Shown here: in pieces, positions 1-7,394 of the stretch
Layout: each line of letters opens with the position of its first letter
How positions within the stretch are numbered: position 1 is the first letter of the stretch
Assembly: GCA_024643485.1 (NCBI GenBank)
Contig: JAHEMU010000060.1
Coordinates: 1-10,614, forward strand
DNA: 10,614 bases
Source of the DNA: Cytophagales bacterium
Lineage (GTDB): Bacteria; Bacteroidota; Bacteroidia; Cytophagales; Cyclobacteriaceae
Direction of reading: 5' to 3'
The notes under the pieces: generated by a model
What the model was told of the DNA's origin: nothing
The model's database searches: none
Seen by the model: only the letters and a program-made list of their open reading frames with translations
Made by a program: the position numbers and the translations under genes

Positions 1-566
1 TTTTGCAAATTCCCTGCCCGGAAAATGGCATTATTCATTCGGATTCCATCTATGACAATCAACAAGGAGTTCGCCGAAAACCCTCGAATCATAGGACTTC
101 CACCTCCAAGTTGACTTTTTTGAACAAACACTTTTCCTGAATTCGAAAGGAGGTCTGCGGTGGTTTGTGGGTTTTGAAATTCAATTGATTTCCCATCAAT
201 TTTGGCGATTGAATTGGGTATTTCATCTGAAGATTGCTCCCATTTATTTGCGCTTACAACGACTTCATTCATTTCAAGAATTAATTCGGAAAGTGAAATA
301 ACCTGCCCATCAGCAAGGGATGACTTAGCAACTGAAAATTGCATAAAAGATGGATGTCGGAAGGTGATAATCGCATCTGTAGAGAATTCAGAAAGGTTTA
401 TTTGTCCATTTTGATCTGTTTGTCGATTAAACTTTTTATTGGAATCGAACACGGAAACATTTTGAATTTCTAATCCAGTTTTAGCATTTATAACTTTTAC
501 TGTTTGCGCATATACCATTGTTCCAATGGCTAAAAATATAAGGAGGGAGAATATTTTTTTTAACAT
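1..566 (-). CDS. TonB-dependent outer-membrane receptor, N-terminal part (3' end outside window)
   Basis: The first 188 residues are visible; the reading frame stays open to the left edge. The start ATG at 566 opens a signal peptide (residues 1-20, basic KK, hydrophobic core, cleavage probably VYA|Q). Residues 21-100 look like the carboxypeptidase-regulatory-like beta-sandwich that precedes many Bacteroidota receptors (TVKVINAKTG, then DQNGQINL). EVVVSANK at 101-108 resembles the TonB-box region. Residues from about 112 form the plug domain, with GGGSPMIRGF at 154-163 and VIDGIRMNNAIFRAGNLQ at 171-188. Those plug motifs resemble receptors of the haemoglobin/haem or CirA-like group, but the ligand cannot be told without the barrel. 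The role would be TonB-driven uptake of a nutrient across the outer membrane. A terminator at 671-706 separates it from the tRNA upstream; no exact TAnnTTTG element was found in the leader. Confidence 0.9.
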   Translation of the reverse strand, partial: MLKKIFSLLIFLAIGTMVYAQTVKVINAKTGLEIQNVSVFDSNKKFNRQTDQNGQINLSEFSTDAIITFRHPSFMQFSVAKSSLADGQVISLSELILEMNEVVVSANKWEQSSDEIPNSIAKIDGKSIEFQNPQTTADLLSNSGKVFVQKSQLGGGSPMIRGFSANSLLIVIDGIRMNNAIFRAGNLQ

Positions 567-670
567 ATAAGCTTTGCCGGGAGTAATGGTGCAAGGTAGA
601 AAAAGGAAAGTGAAACGTACAAAAATCCTTACACAAACGGATAATATAATTTATTGGGGGATAATCAATC

Positions 671-706
671 AAAAAAAAACTCCAAAGGTGACCTTCGGAG
701 TTTTTT
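671..706 (-). terminator. Rho-independent terminator after tRNA-Cys
   Basis: On the minus strand AACTCC (702-697) pairs with GGAGTT (683-678), and the stem continues through a G-U pair and GAAGGT/ACCTT around a 3-base loop, followed by a run of nine T (679-671). On the plus strand the G-U position becomes an A-C mismatch and the T run is six, so the minus-strand tRNA transcript is the better match. It may work weakly in both directions. Confidence 0.8.
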
Positions 707-713
707 AAAGTTG

Positions 714-784
714 AGGCGCTGAGCGGATTCGAACCGCTGTAGAAGGTTTTGCAGACCTCTGCCTAGCCACTCGGCCACAGCGCC
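714..784 (-). tRNA. tRNA-Cys (anticodon GCA)
   Basis: The minus strand folds into a full cloverleaf of 71 bases. The acceptor GGCGCTG pairs with CAGCGCC, the D stem is GCC/GGC, the anticodon stem GAGGT/ACCTT carries the loop CTGCAAA, and the T arm is AGCGG-TTCGAAT-CCGCT. The anticodon GCA reads Cys codons and the discriminator base is U73, the usual cysteine identity base. The 3' CCA is not encoded (the DNA reads TCAA), so it must be added by the CCA-adding enzyme. It is a single-gene transcript with its own promoter (798-828) and terminator (671-706). Confidence 0.97.
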
Positions 785-797
785 ATTATTGAGTGTG

Positions 798-828
798 CAA
801 AAGTATTAATTTAACTTATTAGAACAAA
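798..828 (-). promoter_or_regulatory. Bacteroidota-type promoter for tRNA-Cys
   Basis: On the minus strand TTTG (828-825) lies 19 bases upstream of TACTTTTG (805-798). This matches the known Bacteroidota primary sigma consensus TTTG-N19-TAnnTTTG at every fixed position. The tRNA 5' end is 14 bases downstream of the -7 element. It is the clearest promoter in the window. Confidence 0.8.
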
Positions 829-1007
829 CATTCAGTTTTGTTTTTCTTTAACAAAATAATATTTGCGACTTTTCACTCCCCGAAATGATCAAATGTATGA
901 TTGTCTGAGGGGTGATTTACTATGCTATTTTCCGTTTTGCCCTTTAAAAATTAGGTAGCAGAACCACCACCATCTAGATTGAAAGCACTTTTGCATCCAA
1001 TTTCCCC

Positions 1008-3773
1008 TTACACAACGACATTAATAATTCTTTTCGGTACAACGATGAACTTTTTCACATCCTTGCCTTCGAGCCATTTTTCAATTTGCGGATTTGCCAG
1101 TACTTCCTTTTTAATATTATCCGCTGATTCATCTATATTAAATGTAATTTTTGCTCGTAATTTCCCATTGACCATAATAGGATATTCAAAGCTGCTCTCT
1201 ACTAAATATTTATCGTTGAATTCAGGGAAGGTAGCATGTAATATGCTATCTGATTTACCTGAAAGTTGCCATAATTCTTCGCTTATATGAGGGGCAAACG
1301 GAGAAAGTATTATTAAGAGACTTTCTAGAATCTCCCTTTTATTACATTTTAATGCAGATAATTCATTCACACAAATCATGAATCCACTTACCGAGGTGTT
1401 GAATGACAAACGGTCAATATCGTCAGCTGTCTTTTTAATTGTTTTATGCAGGATTTTATATTCCTCCGGTGTTGGTTTTTCGTCAGACAAATTCAGATTG
1501 CCATCGTTGTCATGAAATAAATTCCAAACCTTTTTCAAAAATCTAAAAACCCCATCGATTCCATTGGTATCCCAAGGTTTTGATTGTTCCAGAGGGCCTA
1601 AAAACATTTCGTACAATCGCAGGGTGTCAGCACCGTATGACTCGACAATATCATCGGGATTTACTACGTTGTAAAGTCGTTTGGACATTTTTTCAACTTC
1701 ATATCCACATTTGTATTTCCCATCCTCTAATTCAAATTCAGCTCCTGCTAAATCAGGACGCCAGTTTTTAAAGCTTTCTAAGTTCAAGTAATCATCTTTC
1801 ACCATGCTTACATCCACGTGCATTGCAACAGTTTCATACTTATCTATTAAGCCGGCAGAAATGAACTTATTTGTTTTTTTATCACGGTAAACGATGCTGC
1901 TTCTACCTTGAATCATCCCTTGGTTTACCAACTTTTTGAACGGCTCTTCATGATTTACTACTCCAATATCATATAAGAACATATTCCAAAAGCGGCTATA
2001 TAAAAGGTGGCCCGTAGCATGTTCTGTTCCTCCAATATATAAATCAACAGATCCCCAATAATTGGCTTTTTTCGGATCAACGGCTAGTTTTTCGTTATTA
2101 GCATCCATATAGCGCAAAAAGTACCAACTCGATCCTGCCCAGCCCGGCATGGTCGTTGTTTCGTATTCGTAAACGCCCTTATATTTCCAGTTTTGGGCTC
2201 TTGCCAATGGAGGTTCGCCTTCTGAAGTAGGCTTATATTCATCGATTTCAGGTAATTCCAAAGGAAGGTCAGCTTCATCAATTAAATAGGGGATACCCTC
2301 TTTATAATATACAGGAACGGGCTCTCCCCAATAGCGTTGACGGCTAAAAACCGCATCGCGCATCCTGTAGTTAATTTTTGGAATGCCAAAGTTATTCTTC
2401 GCCGCGAAATCGATGGCTTTTAGTGTAGCTTGATCACTTTCCAATCCATTGAGCATGTCACTGTTTATCATGATGCCCTTTTTGATTTCGGTTGGGTTCT
2501 CCAGATTTTCAGTTCCCTCGATTACACATTTAATAGCGAGATTAAAATGTTTAGCAAATTTAAAATCGCGATCATCACTAGAAGGAACGGCCATAACAAC
2601 CCCTGTTCCATATCCTGCGAGTACATAATCAGCAATCCAAAGTGGGATTTTCTCGCCACTAAAAGGATTAACAACGAATGAGCCAGTAAAAACGCCTGAA
2701 ACATTCTTTTCTGCCATTCTTTCTCTTTCTGAACGGTTGGTGGCATATTGAACATAGGCCTCAACCTCCGCTTTTTGTTCTGCAGTGGTTAAAGTTGCCA
2801 CTAATTCATGTTCTGGAGCTAAAACAACGAAGGTCACTCCGTATATGGTATCTGGTCGGGTGGTGAAGGCTGTTAACTTAAGATTCTGATCCGCCACTTT
2901 AAAATCTAATTCGCAACCGTTGCTTCTTCCAATCCAATTGCCTTGCATTTCCTTCATTGAAGTAGACCAATCCAAGGAATCCAAATTTTCCAATAAGCGA
3001 TCGGCATAAGCGGTAATACGCATCATCCATTGCTTCATTAATTTACGCTCTACCGGAAATCCACCGCGTTCACTAAAACCGTCCTTTACTTCATCGTTCG
3101 CCAAAACTGTACCCATTTCTGGGCACCAGTTTACCATGGCTTCAGCGGGATAGGTTAAACGATAGTGATTTAAAATATCTAATTTTTGAGGCTGACTGAA
3201 AGCATTCCAATCTTTCGCTGAGATTTTCGGTGTGTTTTCGTCACAAACTGCATTAACATCTTTATTTCCAGTTTTTTCAAGTCGCTGAATAAGTTGATTT
3301 ATTCCAATGGCCTTGTTTTCATCCTTATCATAATAGGAATTAAACAGTTGCATGAATATCCACTGCGTCCATTTATAGTATGCAGGGTCACAGGTTTGAA
3401 CTTCTCGGCTCCAGTCGTAACTAAAACCAATATTTCTTAATTGCTCTTTATAACGTTGAATATTTTCCTTGGTAGTAATGGCAGGGTGCTGACCAGTTTG
3501 AATGGCATATTGTTCGGCAGGCAAACCAAATGCATCAAAACCCATTGGATGTAATACATTATATCCATTTATTCGTTTGTATCGACTAACGATATCAGAA
3601 GCAATATATCCAAGAGGGTGACCCACATGTAAACCAGCACCAGAAGGGTAGGGGAACATGTCCAACGCATAAAATTTAGGTTTGGAAGGGTCTTCTTCAG
3701 CACTAAAAATTGTTGAGTCGGCCCAGCTTTTTTGCCACCGTTTTTCTATTTCACGAAAGTTATATTCAGCCAT
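1008..3773 (-). CDS. leuS: Leucyl-tRNA synthetase
   Basis: This 921-residue class Ia synthetase charges tRNA-Leu in the cytoplasm. The signature HIGH motif is HVGH at 49-52, within PYPSGAGLHVGHPLGY. The KMSKS loop is KMSKR at 695-699. The CP1 editing domain is present: the threonine-rich TTRPDTIYG begins at 304, and GTGVVMAVPSSDDRDF carries the expected conserved Asp at D400. The C-terminal anticodon-binding and Val/Leu-type tail (HISEELWQ, VNGKLRAKI) is intact. A segment around residues 150-200 is longer than in E. coli LeuRS, as I recall for Bacteroidota versions, and explains the length above about 860. The start MAEYNF at 3773 is supported by a TAnnTTTG element 18 bases upstream. The tail end shows no clear intrinsic terminator before the tRNA promoter. 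Confidence 0.98.
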   Translation of the reverse strand: MAEYNFREIEKRWQKSWADSTIFSAEEDPSKPKFYALDMFPYPSGAGLHVGHPLGYIASDIVSRYKRINGYNVLHPMGFDAFGLPAEQYAIQTGQHPAITTKENIQRYKEQLRNIGFSYDWSREVQTCDPAYYKWTQWIFMQLFNSYYDKDENKAIGINQLIQRLEKTGNKDVNAVCDENTPKISAKDWNAFSQPQKLDILNHYRLTYPAEAMVNWCPEMGTVLANDEVKDGFSERGGFPVERKLMKQWMMRITAYADRLLENLDSLDWSTSMKEMQGNWIGRSNGCELDFKVADQNLKLTAFTTRPDTIYGVTFVVLAPEHELVATLTTAEQKAEVEAYVQYATNRSERERMAEKNVSGVFTGSFVVNPFSGEKIPLWIADYVLAGYGTGVVMAVPSSDDRDFKFAKHFNLAIKCVIEGTENLENPTEIKKGIMINSDMLNGLESDQATLKAIDFAAKNNFGIPKINYRMRDAVFSRQRYWGEPVPVYYKEGIPYLIDEADLPLELPEIDEYKPTSEGEPPLARAQNWKYKGVYEYETTTMPGWAGSSWYFLRYMDANNEKLAVDPKKANYWGSVDLYIGGTEHATGHLLYSRFWNMFLYDIGVVNHEEPFKKLVNQGMIQGRSSIVYRDKKTNKFISAGLIDKYETVAMHVDVSMVKDDYLNLESFKNWRPDLAGAEFELEDGKYKCGYEVEKMSKRLYNVVNPDDIVESYGADTLRLYEMFLGPLEQSKPWDTNGIDGVFRFLKKVWNLFHDNDGNLNLSDEKPTPEEYKILHKTIKKTADDIDRLSFNTSVSGFMICVNELSALKCNKREILESLLIILSPFAPHISEELWQLSGKSDSILHATFPEFNDKYLVESSFEYPIMVNGKLRAKITFNIDESADNIKKEVLANPQIEKWLEGKDVKKFIVVPKRIINVVV

Positions 3774-3791
3774 AATTATTCAATTGAGGCA

Positions 3792-3799
3792 CAAAAGTA
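3792..3799 (-). promoter_or_regulatory. -7 element of leuS promoter
   Basis: TACTTTTG on the minus strand matches TAnnTTTG exactly and sits 18 bases before the leuS ATG. No good TTTG lies 19-21 bases further upstream, so only the -7 half is supported. The leader would be only about 10-15 bases, which leaves no room for a T-box or attenuator. Confidence 0.5.
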
Positions 3800-3831
3800 A
3801 TAAGTTAGATGTTCAGGAGGAAGGATCGACC

Positions 3832-4614
3832 TTATTTGTTGGATGGGTAGTTTAATAAAACTTCAATTTTCTTTAATAAATCTTCATTTTCCCTAGCCAT
3901 ATCACGAACAGCACTCATCATATACGAAGGAATATCCTTTTTTTCTTGAATCCTTGTTTGTATATCAGTTATTAATTCATTGAAATCGCTTTTGTTTTCC
4001 GCTTCAGATGAATTTATAGTTGCTTTAATATCATTTACTAAATCATTCAACTCTTCATCGACTTGAATGGAAGGAGAATTGATTTTAGTTTGTGTGATCA
4101 AATTCATGCATTCGTTGTAAGAATCAATGATTTCATCCAAGTGTTTGGATGTTAAGGTCCTTTCCAATATTTGAGCACTAATATCCGGACAATCGCCTAG
4201 GAAATCAGCCATGATTTTTTTGAAACCAATGTTTGGTAAAATGATAGACTCTCCATTTAATTTTTGAAGAAAACCTTGACTGAATTGGTATTCCCCTTTG
4301 TTTTTATAATAATACAACGAAAGATAGCCCTCAGATTTTAGCTCACCAATAGTAATGATGTCGTACACCTTAATTGGTTTATAAAGCTTACCATCCTGGT
4401 GATATTCAAGAATTTCAAGTGCGTTGAAAAATTGTTTGCCATCGGCGGTTTTAATTTGAACTTTCATCACATTAGCATTCAAATTATCAATTAAAGTCGA
4501 TTCACCGATTAGGGTATCACCATTACTTAATACCAGATAATTTGATTGCGAAAAGCTAGTCAGAGCTGAGGCAACAATAACAAATATGAGAATGAGAAAT
4601 TTATAAGGTGTCAT
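3832..4614 (-). CDS. Secreted protein of unknown function
   Basis: I do not recognise this gene. The 260-residue product has an uncleaved-looking N-terminus of classic Sec type (MTPYKFLILIFVIVASALTS, cleavage likely after SFS or SFSQ near residue 22). Residues 25-40 read NYLVLSNGDTLIGE, resembling the opening of a broad group of Bacteroidota secreted proteins of the form 'Y(I/V)...GDT(I/L)xG' with unknown role. Residues to about 120 look beta-rich; residues 170-260 are charged and look helical, perhaps a coiled coil. It has no lipobox. The frame extends upstream to an ATG at 4659, but that ATG lies inside a terminator-like hairpin and would place charged, non-signal sequence before the signal peptide, so I chose the ATG at 4614. 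It is probably periplasmic or surface-exposed; leuS starts 58 bases downstream. Confidence 0.75.
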   Translation of the reverse strand: MTPYKFLILIFVIVASALTSFSQSNYLVLSNGDTLIGESTLIDNLNANVMKVQIKTADGKQFFNALEILEYHQDGKLYKPIKVYDIITIGELKSEGYLSLYYYKNKGEYQFSQGFLQKLNGESIILPNIGFKKIMADFLGDCPDISAQILERTLTSKHLDEIIDSYNECMNLITQTKINSPSIQVDEELNDLVNDIKATINSSEAENKSDFNELITDIQTRIQEKKDIPSYMMSAVRDMARENEDLLKKIEVLLNYPSNK

Positions 4615-4620
4615 TGGGGA

Positions 4621-4660
4621 AAAATAAATGAGGATTACAAATTCAAATGTAACCCTCATT
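4621..4660 (-). terminator. Terminator-like hairpin between the TIM-barrel gene and the secreted-protein gene
   Basis: On the minus strand 4660-4648 pairs with 4639-4627 (AATGAGG-G-TTACA with TGTAA-T-CCTCATT) as a 13-bp stem containing one G-U pair, loop of eight bases, followed by TATTTTT. On the plus strand the G-U becomes an A-C mismatch, so the minus strand fits better. It lies 36 bases after the stop at 4696 and only 12 bases before the next ATG at 4614. It either ends the upstream transcript or forms a leader hairpin of the downstream gene. Confidence 0.7.
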
Positions 4661-4695
4661 TTACATCATTTTCAAGAAATATATTCAAATATTAC

Positions 4696-5664
4696 TTATT
4701 TTTTTGCTCCTAGCCGTAAAAGAACGCTTTTAGTAAGTTCAATACCCTCTGGTTCTGGTGTGTTTGAACCCTCAAATTCGATTCCAATATGACCTTTGTA
4801 TTTTGCTTCTTTGACAATTGCCATCATCTTATCAAAATCAATTTTGTGATCTTCTGTATTCCCTACACCAGTAGAAATATTTGATTTCCCGTCAAAATCA
4901 TAGGATTTAGCACTAACTCCTTTTGCGAAAGGCATCATTTCTTTCACGCCTTTATATTGATCGTAAAATTCGGTTTCGTTTATTTTAAAATTACCAAAAT
5001 CTGGTAAAGTACCGCAATATGGATTGTTTACTGCTTTCATCACTTGAGTTAACCAAGTGCCATTAGAACTGTAACCTCCGTGGTTTTCAACGATAACATT
5101 GATTTTATTTTCTTTTCCATATTCTGATAATCGACCTAATCCATCAATGGCTGCATCTTGCACTTCTTTTGAGGTGCCCACGCCGTGTGCATTTACTCGA
5201 ATGCTATGACATCCTAAAAATTTAGCAGCTTCAATCCATTTATAGTGGTTTTCCACAGACTCAATTCTTTTGCTTTGGTCGAGGTCGCCCAAATAACCTT
5301 CCCTATCAACCATAATAAGGACGTTTTTCACGCCTAAGTCATCGGTACGTTTTTTTAGTTCGCTTAAATAGGATGAATCCTCTACTTTTCCGTCAAAAAA
5401 AACGGATACATATTCTACTGCATGAATCCCGTGCGATACTGCTTTCGCAGGGAAATCGAGATTGGTAAATTCCTTAGCAAAAAGTGCTTTATGATAACTC
5501 CATTCTGCCAAAGAAATATCAAAAAAAGGTTTTATTTTGGGATTTAGAGAATCCAGATAATGGATCCCTCTTTCTGCGGAAGCCATCCCAATGGTTGGTA
5601 TTGCTAAAGCACCTCCAACCGCTAAAGAAGTGCTTTTGATGAAATTTCGTCTATTTTGCTTCAT
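4696..5664 (-). CDS. Tat-exported sugar phosphate isomerase/epimerase-like TIM-barrel protein
   Basis: This 322-residue protein starts with a twin-arginine signal (NRRNFIKSTSLAVGGALAIP, residues 4-23, cleavage near MASA|E at 30), so it is folded in the cytoplasm and exported, perhaps with a bound metal. The rest is a xylose-isomerase/AP-endonuclease-2-like TIM barrel: AVEYV near 82, SIRVNAHG at 154-161, VIVENHGG at 190-197 with a likely metal ligand E193, GTLPDFGNF at 218-226 with D222, and GHIGIEFEG at 291-299 with E296. In the family these Glu/Asp/His residues hold a divalent metal; the usual histidine on the strand before the last is not obvious here (GVSAKSYDFD). The substrate is unknown; Bacteroidota relatives are usually annotated as sugar phosphate isomerase/epimerase. 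A near-match -7 element (TTACTTTC) lies shortly before the start. It is followed by a strong hairpin. Confidence 0.88.
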   Translation of the reverse strand: MKQNRRNFIKSTSLAVGGALAIPTIGMASAERGIHYLDSLNPKIKPFFDISLAEWSYHKALFAKEFTNLDFPAKAVSHGIHAVEYVSVFFDGKVEDSSYLSELKKRTDDLGVKNVLIMVDREGYLGDLDQSKRIESVENHYKWIEAAKFLGCHSIRVNAHGVGTSKEVQDAAIDGLGRLSEYGKENKINVIVENHGGYSSNGTWLTQVMKAVNNPYCGTLPDFGNFKINETEFYDQYKGVKEMMPFAKGVSAKSYDFDGKSNISTGVGNTEDHKIDFDKMMAIVKEAKYKGHIGIEFEGSNTPEPEGIELTKSVLLRLGAKK

Positions 5665-5733
5665 GTTATTCTTTTTTTGAAAGTAATATACATGAATTTG
5701 AATTGAAATTTTAAAAGGATTTACAGCAGCGGT

Positions 5734-5964
5734 TTAATTATTTTTATTCGACTTAAACTTTTTACCGATCTCCAGACCAACATTATACAATAATAGCATC
5801 CAAGGGGCACCATGCAATACCAAATCAAAATAATCCATCATTTGCATGCCGTTAGCTCCACCGGCTACCCATCTTAATTTTCCCAAAATATGTGGTTCGG
5901 GTAAGAAAGGGGCTAAGCCTAGAGTTAAACTTGCGCCGATAAGTACTGTCCATTTATTTGTCAT
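5734..5964 (-). CDS. Small two-helix membrane protein, function unknown
   Basis: The 76-residue product has two hydrophobic segments (about 6-20 and 46-66) and a basic tail (KKFKSNKNN). Between them lie PEPH at 22-25, GKLRWVAGGANG at 28-39 and DYFDLVLHGAPW at 44-55. I recall short Bacteroidota proteins with this PEPH...KLRW..GG.NGM...D.FDL..HGAPW pattern, which suggests a conserved family rather than a chance frame, but I know no function. The charged and His-containing centre between two helices could face the periplasm or cytosol. It lies 69 bases upstream of the Tat TIM-barrel gene and 75 bases downstream of tyrS on the same strand, so cotranscription with either is possible but unproved. 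Confidence 0.75.
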   Translation of the reverse strand: MTNKWTVLIGASLTLGLAPFLPEPHILGKLRWVAGGANGMQMMDYFDLVLHGAPWMLLLYNVGLEIGKKFKSNKNN

Positions 5965-6039
5965 CTGTTCTTTTTTTTACAAAAATGGTATTCAGTTGAT
6001 TTTTAAAAGGTGACAAGAATCACATTCGATTAAAAATCG

Positions 6040-7326
6040 TTACACAAGTCGGATTAAATAGTAATTCTTTTTTCCTTTTTGTACAAATAAATATTCGTTT
6101 TGTAGAATTGAAGGTGAGAAATCATCATTAGGTTGAGTGATTTTTTCGCGATTGATACTCAATCCACCTTGTTGAATCATTCTTCGAGCTTCTCCTTTTG
6201 AAGGGAAAATTTGACCTTCTGTTAAGTCTGTCACAAAATCGATGGCATGGTTACATGCTTCAAAATCGGCCCGTTTAACATCTACTTGCGGAACAGTTTC
6301 ACAAACCGCCAATAAGGTTCTTTTATCCAATGATTGGAGATCCTCGGAGGTGGATTTACCAAAAAGAACATCAGAAGCTTTAATTGCCATATTTAACTCA
6401 TCTTCGCCATGTACACGCTTTGTGATATCCTCTGCCAAGGCTTTTTGTAATATCCGTAGGTGAGGCGCTTCGTTATGTTCCTTTTCCAATGCCTCAATCT
6501 GTTCTTTGGTGAACAAAGTAAAGATTCGGATATACGCTTTCACATCTTCGTCCGACGCATTGATCCAATATTGGTAAAACTTATACGGCGATGTTTTTTC
6601 CGGATCGAGCCATACATTTCCTTCTTCGGTTTTTCCGAATTTTGTGCCGTCTGCTTTTTTAATCAGAGGAGTCGTAATCGCCCAGGCCTCGTCTCCTGAT
6701 TTTCTTCTAATTAATTCAGTTCCTGTCACGATATTCCCCCATTGATCGGAACCACCTAATTGAATTTTACAATTTTTATTCTGGTGTAACCAATAAAAGT
6801 CATATCCTTGAACCAGTTGGTAGGAGAATTCGGTAAAAGATAGTCCGGTTTCCAGACGTTTCTGAACCGAATCTTTAGACATCATATAATTTACCGTAAT
6901 GTGTTTTCCCACATCGCGGATGAAATCAAGAAAATTAAAATTTTTGAACCAATCGTAGTTATTGACAACTTCTGCTGAATTTTCACCGGCGTTGAAATCA
7001 AGAAATTTCTCTAATTGTTTTTGAACACAATCTAAATTATGTTGAAGAATTTCTTCTGAAAGTAAATTTCTTTCAGCCGATTTACCAGAAGGGTCACCCA
7101 CCATTCCCGTGGCTCCACCCACTAGAGCGTAGGGTTTATGTCCACATTGCTGAAAATGAACCAGTGTCATGATTTGCACTAAACTTCCAATATGGAGGGA
7201 GTCGGCGGTAGGGTCAAAACCAATATATGCCGAAGTAATTTCCTTGTTCAATTGTTCTTCTACACCTGGCATCATATCGTGTATCATGCCTCTCCATTTC
7301 AGTTCCTCGACAAAATTCTTCTTCAT
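6040..7326 (-). CDS. tyrS: Tyrosyl-tRNA synthetase
   Basis: This 428-residue class Ic synthetase charges tRNA-Tyr. From the ATG at 7326 the tyrosine pocket and HIGH region read YIGFDPTADSLHIGS (34-48, HIGS at 45-48). YQLVQGYDF (169-177) and GGSDQWGNI (191-199) supply the tyrosine-binding Tyr, Gln and Asp residues. KFGKT (229-233) is the KMSKS counterpart usual in bacterial TyrRS. The C-terminal S4-like RNA-binding domain contains SKGEARRMIQQGGLSINREK. The frame is open upstream to an ATG at 7497, but that 57-residue extension runs through the promoter and into the divergent truC gene, and MKKNFVEELKWRGM is the normal TyrRS start. A TAnnTTTG element lies 18 bases upstream of the chosen ATG. 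The gene ends without a convincing terminator. Confidence 0.98.
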   Translation of the reverse strand: MKKNFVEELKWRGMIHDMMPGVEEQLNKEITSAYIGFDPTADSLHIGSLVQIMTLVHFQQCGHKPYALVGGATGMVGDPSGKSAERNLLSEEILQHNLDCVQKQLEKFLDFNAGENSAEVVNNYDWFKNFNFLDFIRDVGKHITVNYMMSKDSVQKRLETGLSFTEFSYQLVQGYDFYWLHQNKNCKIQLGGSDQWGNIVTGTELIRRKSGDEAWAITTPLIKKADGTKFGKTEEGNVWLDPEKTSPYKFYQYWINASDEDVKAYIRIFTLFTKEQIEALEKEHNEAPHLRILQKALAEDITKRVHGEDELNMAIKASDVLFGKSTSEDLQSLDKRTLLAVCETVPQVDVKRADFEACNHAIDFVTDLTEGQIFPSKGEARRMIQQGGLSINREKITQPNDDFSPSILQNEYLFVQKGKKNYYLIRLV

Positions 7327-7344
7327 TTTTATGTATTTAGGGCG

Positions 7345-7352
7345 CAAATATA
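7345..7352 (-). promoter_or_regulatory. -7 element of tyrS promoter
   Basis: TATATTTG on the minus strand matches TAnnTTTG and lies 18 bases before the tyrS ATG, the same spacing as at leuS. The base positions about 19-22 bases upstream, where the -33 element should be, read CCTG instead of TTTG and fall within the 14-bp palindrome at 7369-7382. Confidence 0.5.
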
Positions 7353-7368
7353 ATAAGTTGGGTGGTAT

Positions 7369-7382
7369 ATTCAGGCCTGAAT
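7369..7382. promoter_or_regulatory. 14-bp perfect palindrome, possible operator
   Basis: ATTCAGGCCTGAAT is a perfect inverted repeat with no spacer, placed in the 68-bp gap between the divergent genes tyrS and truC. It covers the expected -33 region of the tyrS promoter and ends 12 bases before the truC start codon. The geometry suits a dimeric repressor site; with no loop it is a poor hairpin. No regulator is identified. Confidence 0.35.
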
Positions 7383-7394
7383 TTAGAAAATTGA

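Noticed and set aside
481..672. 63-codon minus-strand frame over the receptor start
   Set aside because: It overlaps the receptor signal peptide in another frame and crosses its leader; composition is not protein-like.
874..918. Inverted repeat TCACCCC / GGGGAGTGA after leuS as terminator
   Set aside because: The loop is over 20 bases, the stem has a bulge and no T run follows on either strand.
979..1290. 103-codon plus-strand frame over the 3' end of leuS
   Set aside because: It is antisense to a clear LeuRS C-terminal domain and shows no family motif; the same applies to the plus-strand frames at 1580, 2430, 6242, 6460, 7169, 9440 and 10008.
4615..4659. Upstream ATG of the secreted unknown protein
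   Set aside because: The ATG is part of a 13-bp hairpin stem, and the added residues would spoil an otherwise standard signal peptide.
6027..6039. CGATT-AAA-AATCG hairpin at the tyrS stop
   Set aside because: Five AT-rich base pairs touching the stop codon and no T run; too weak for a terminator.
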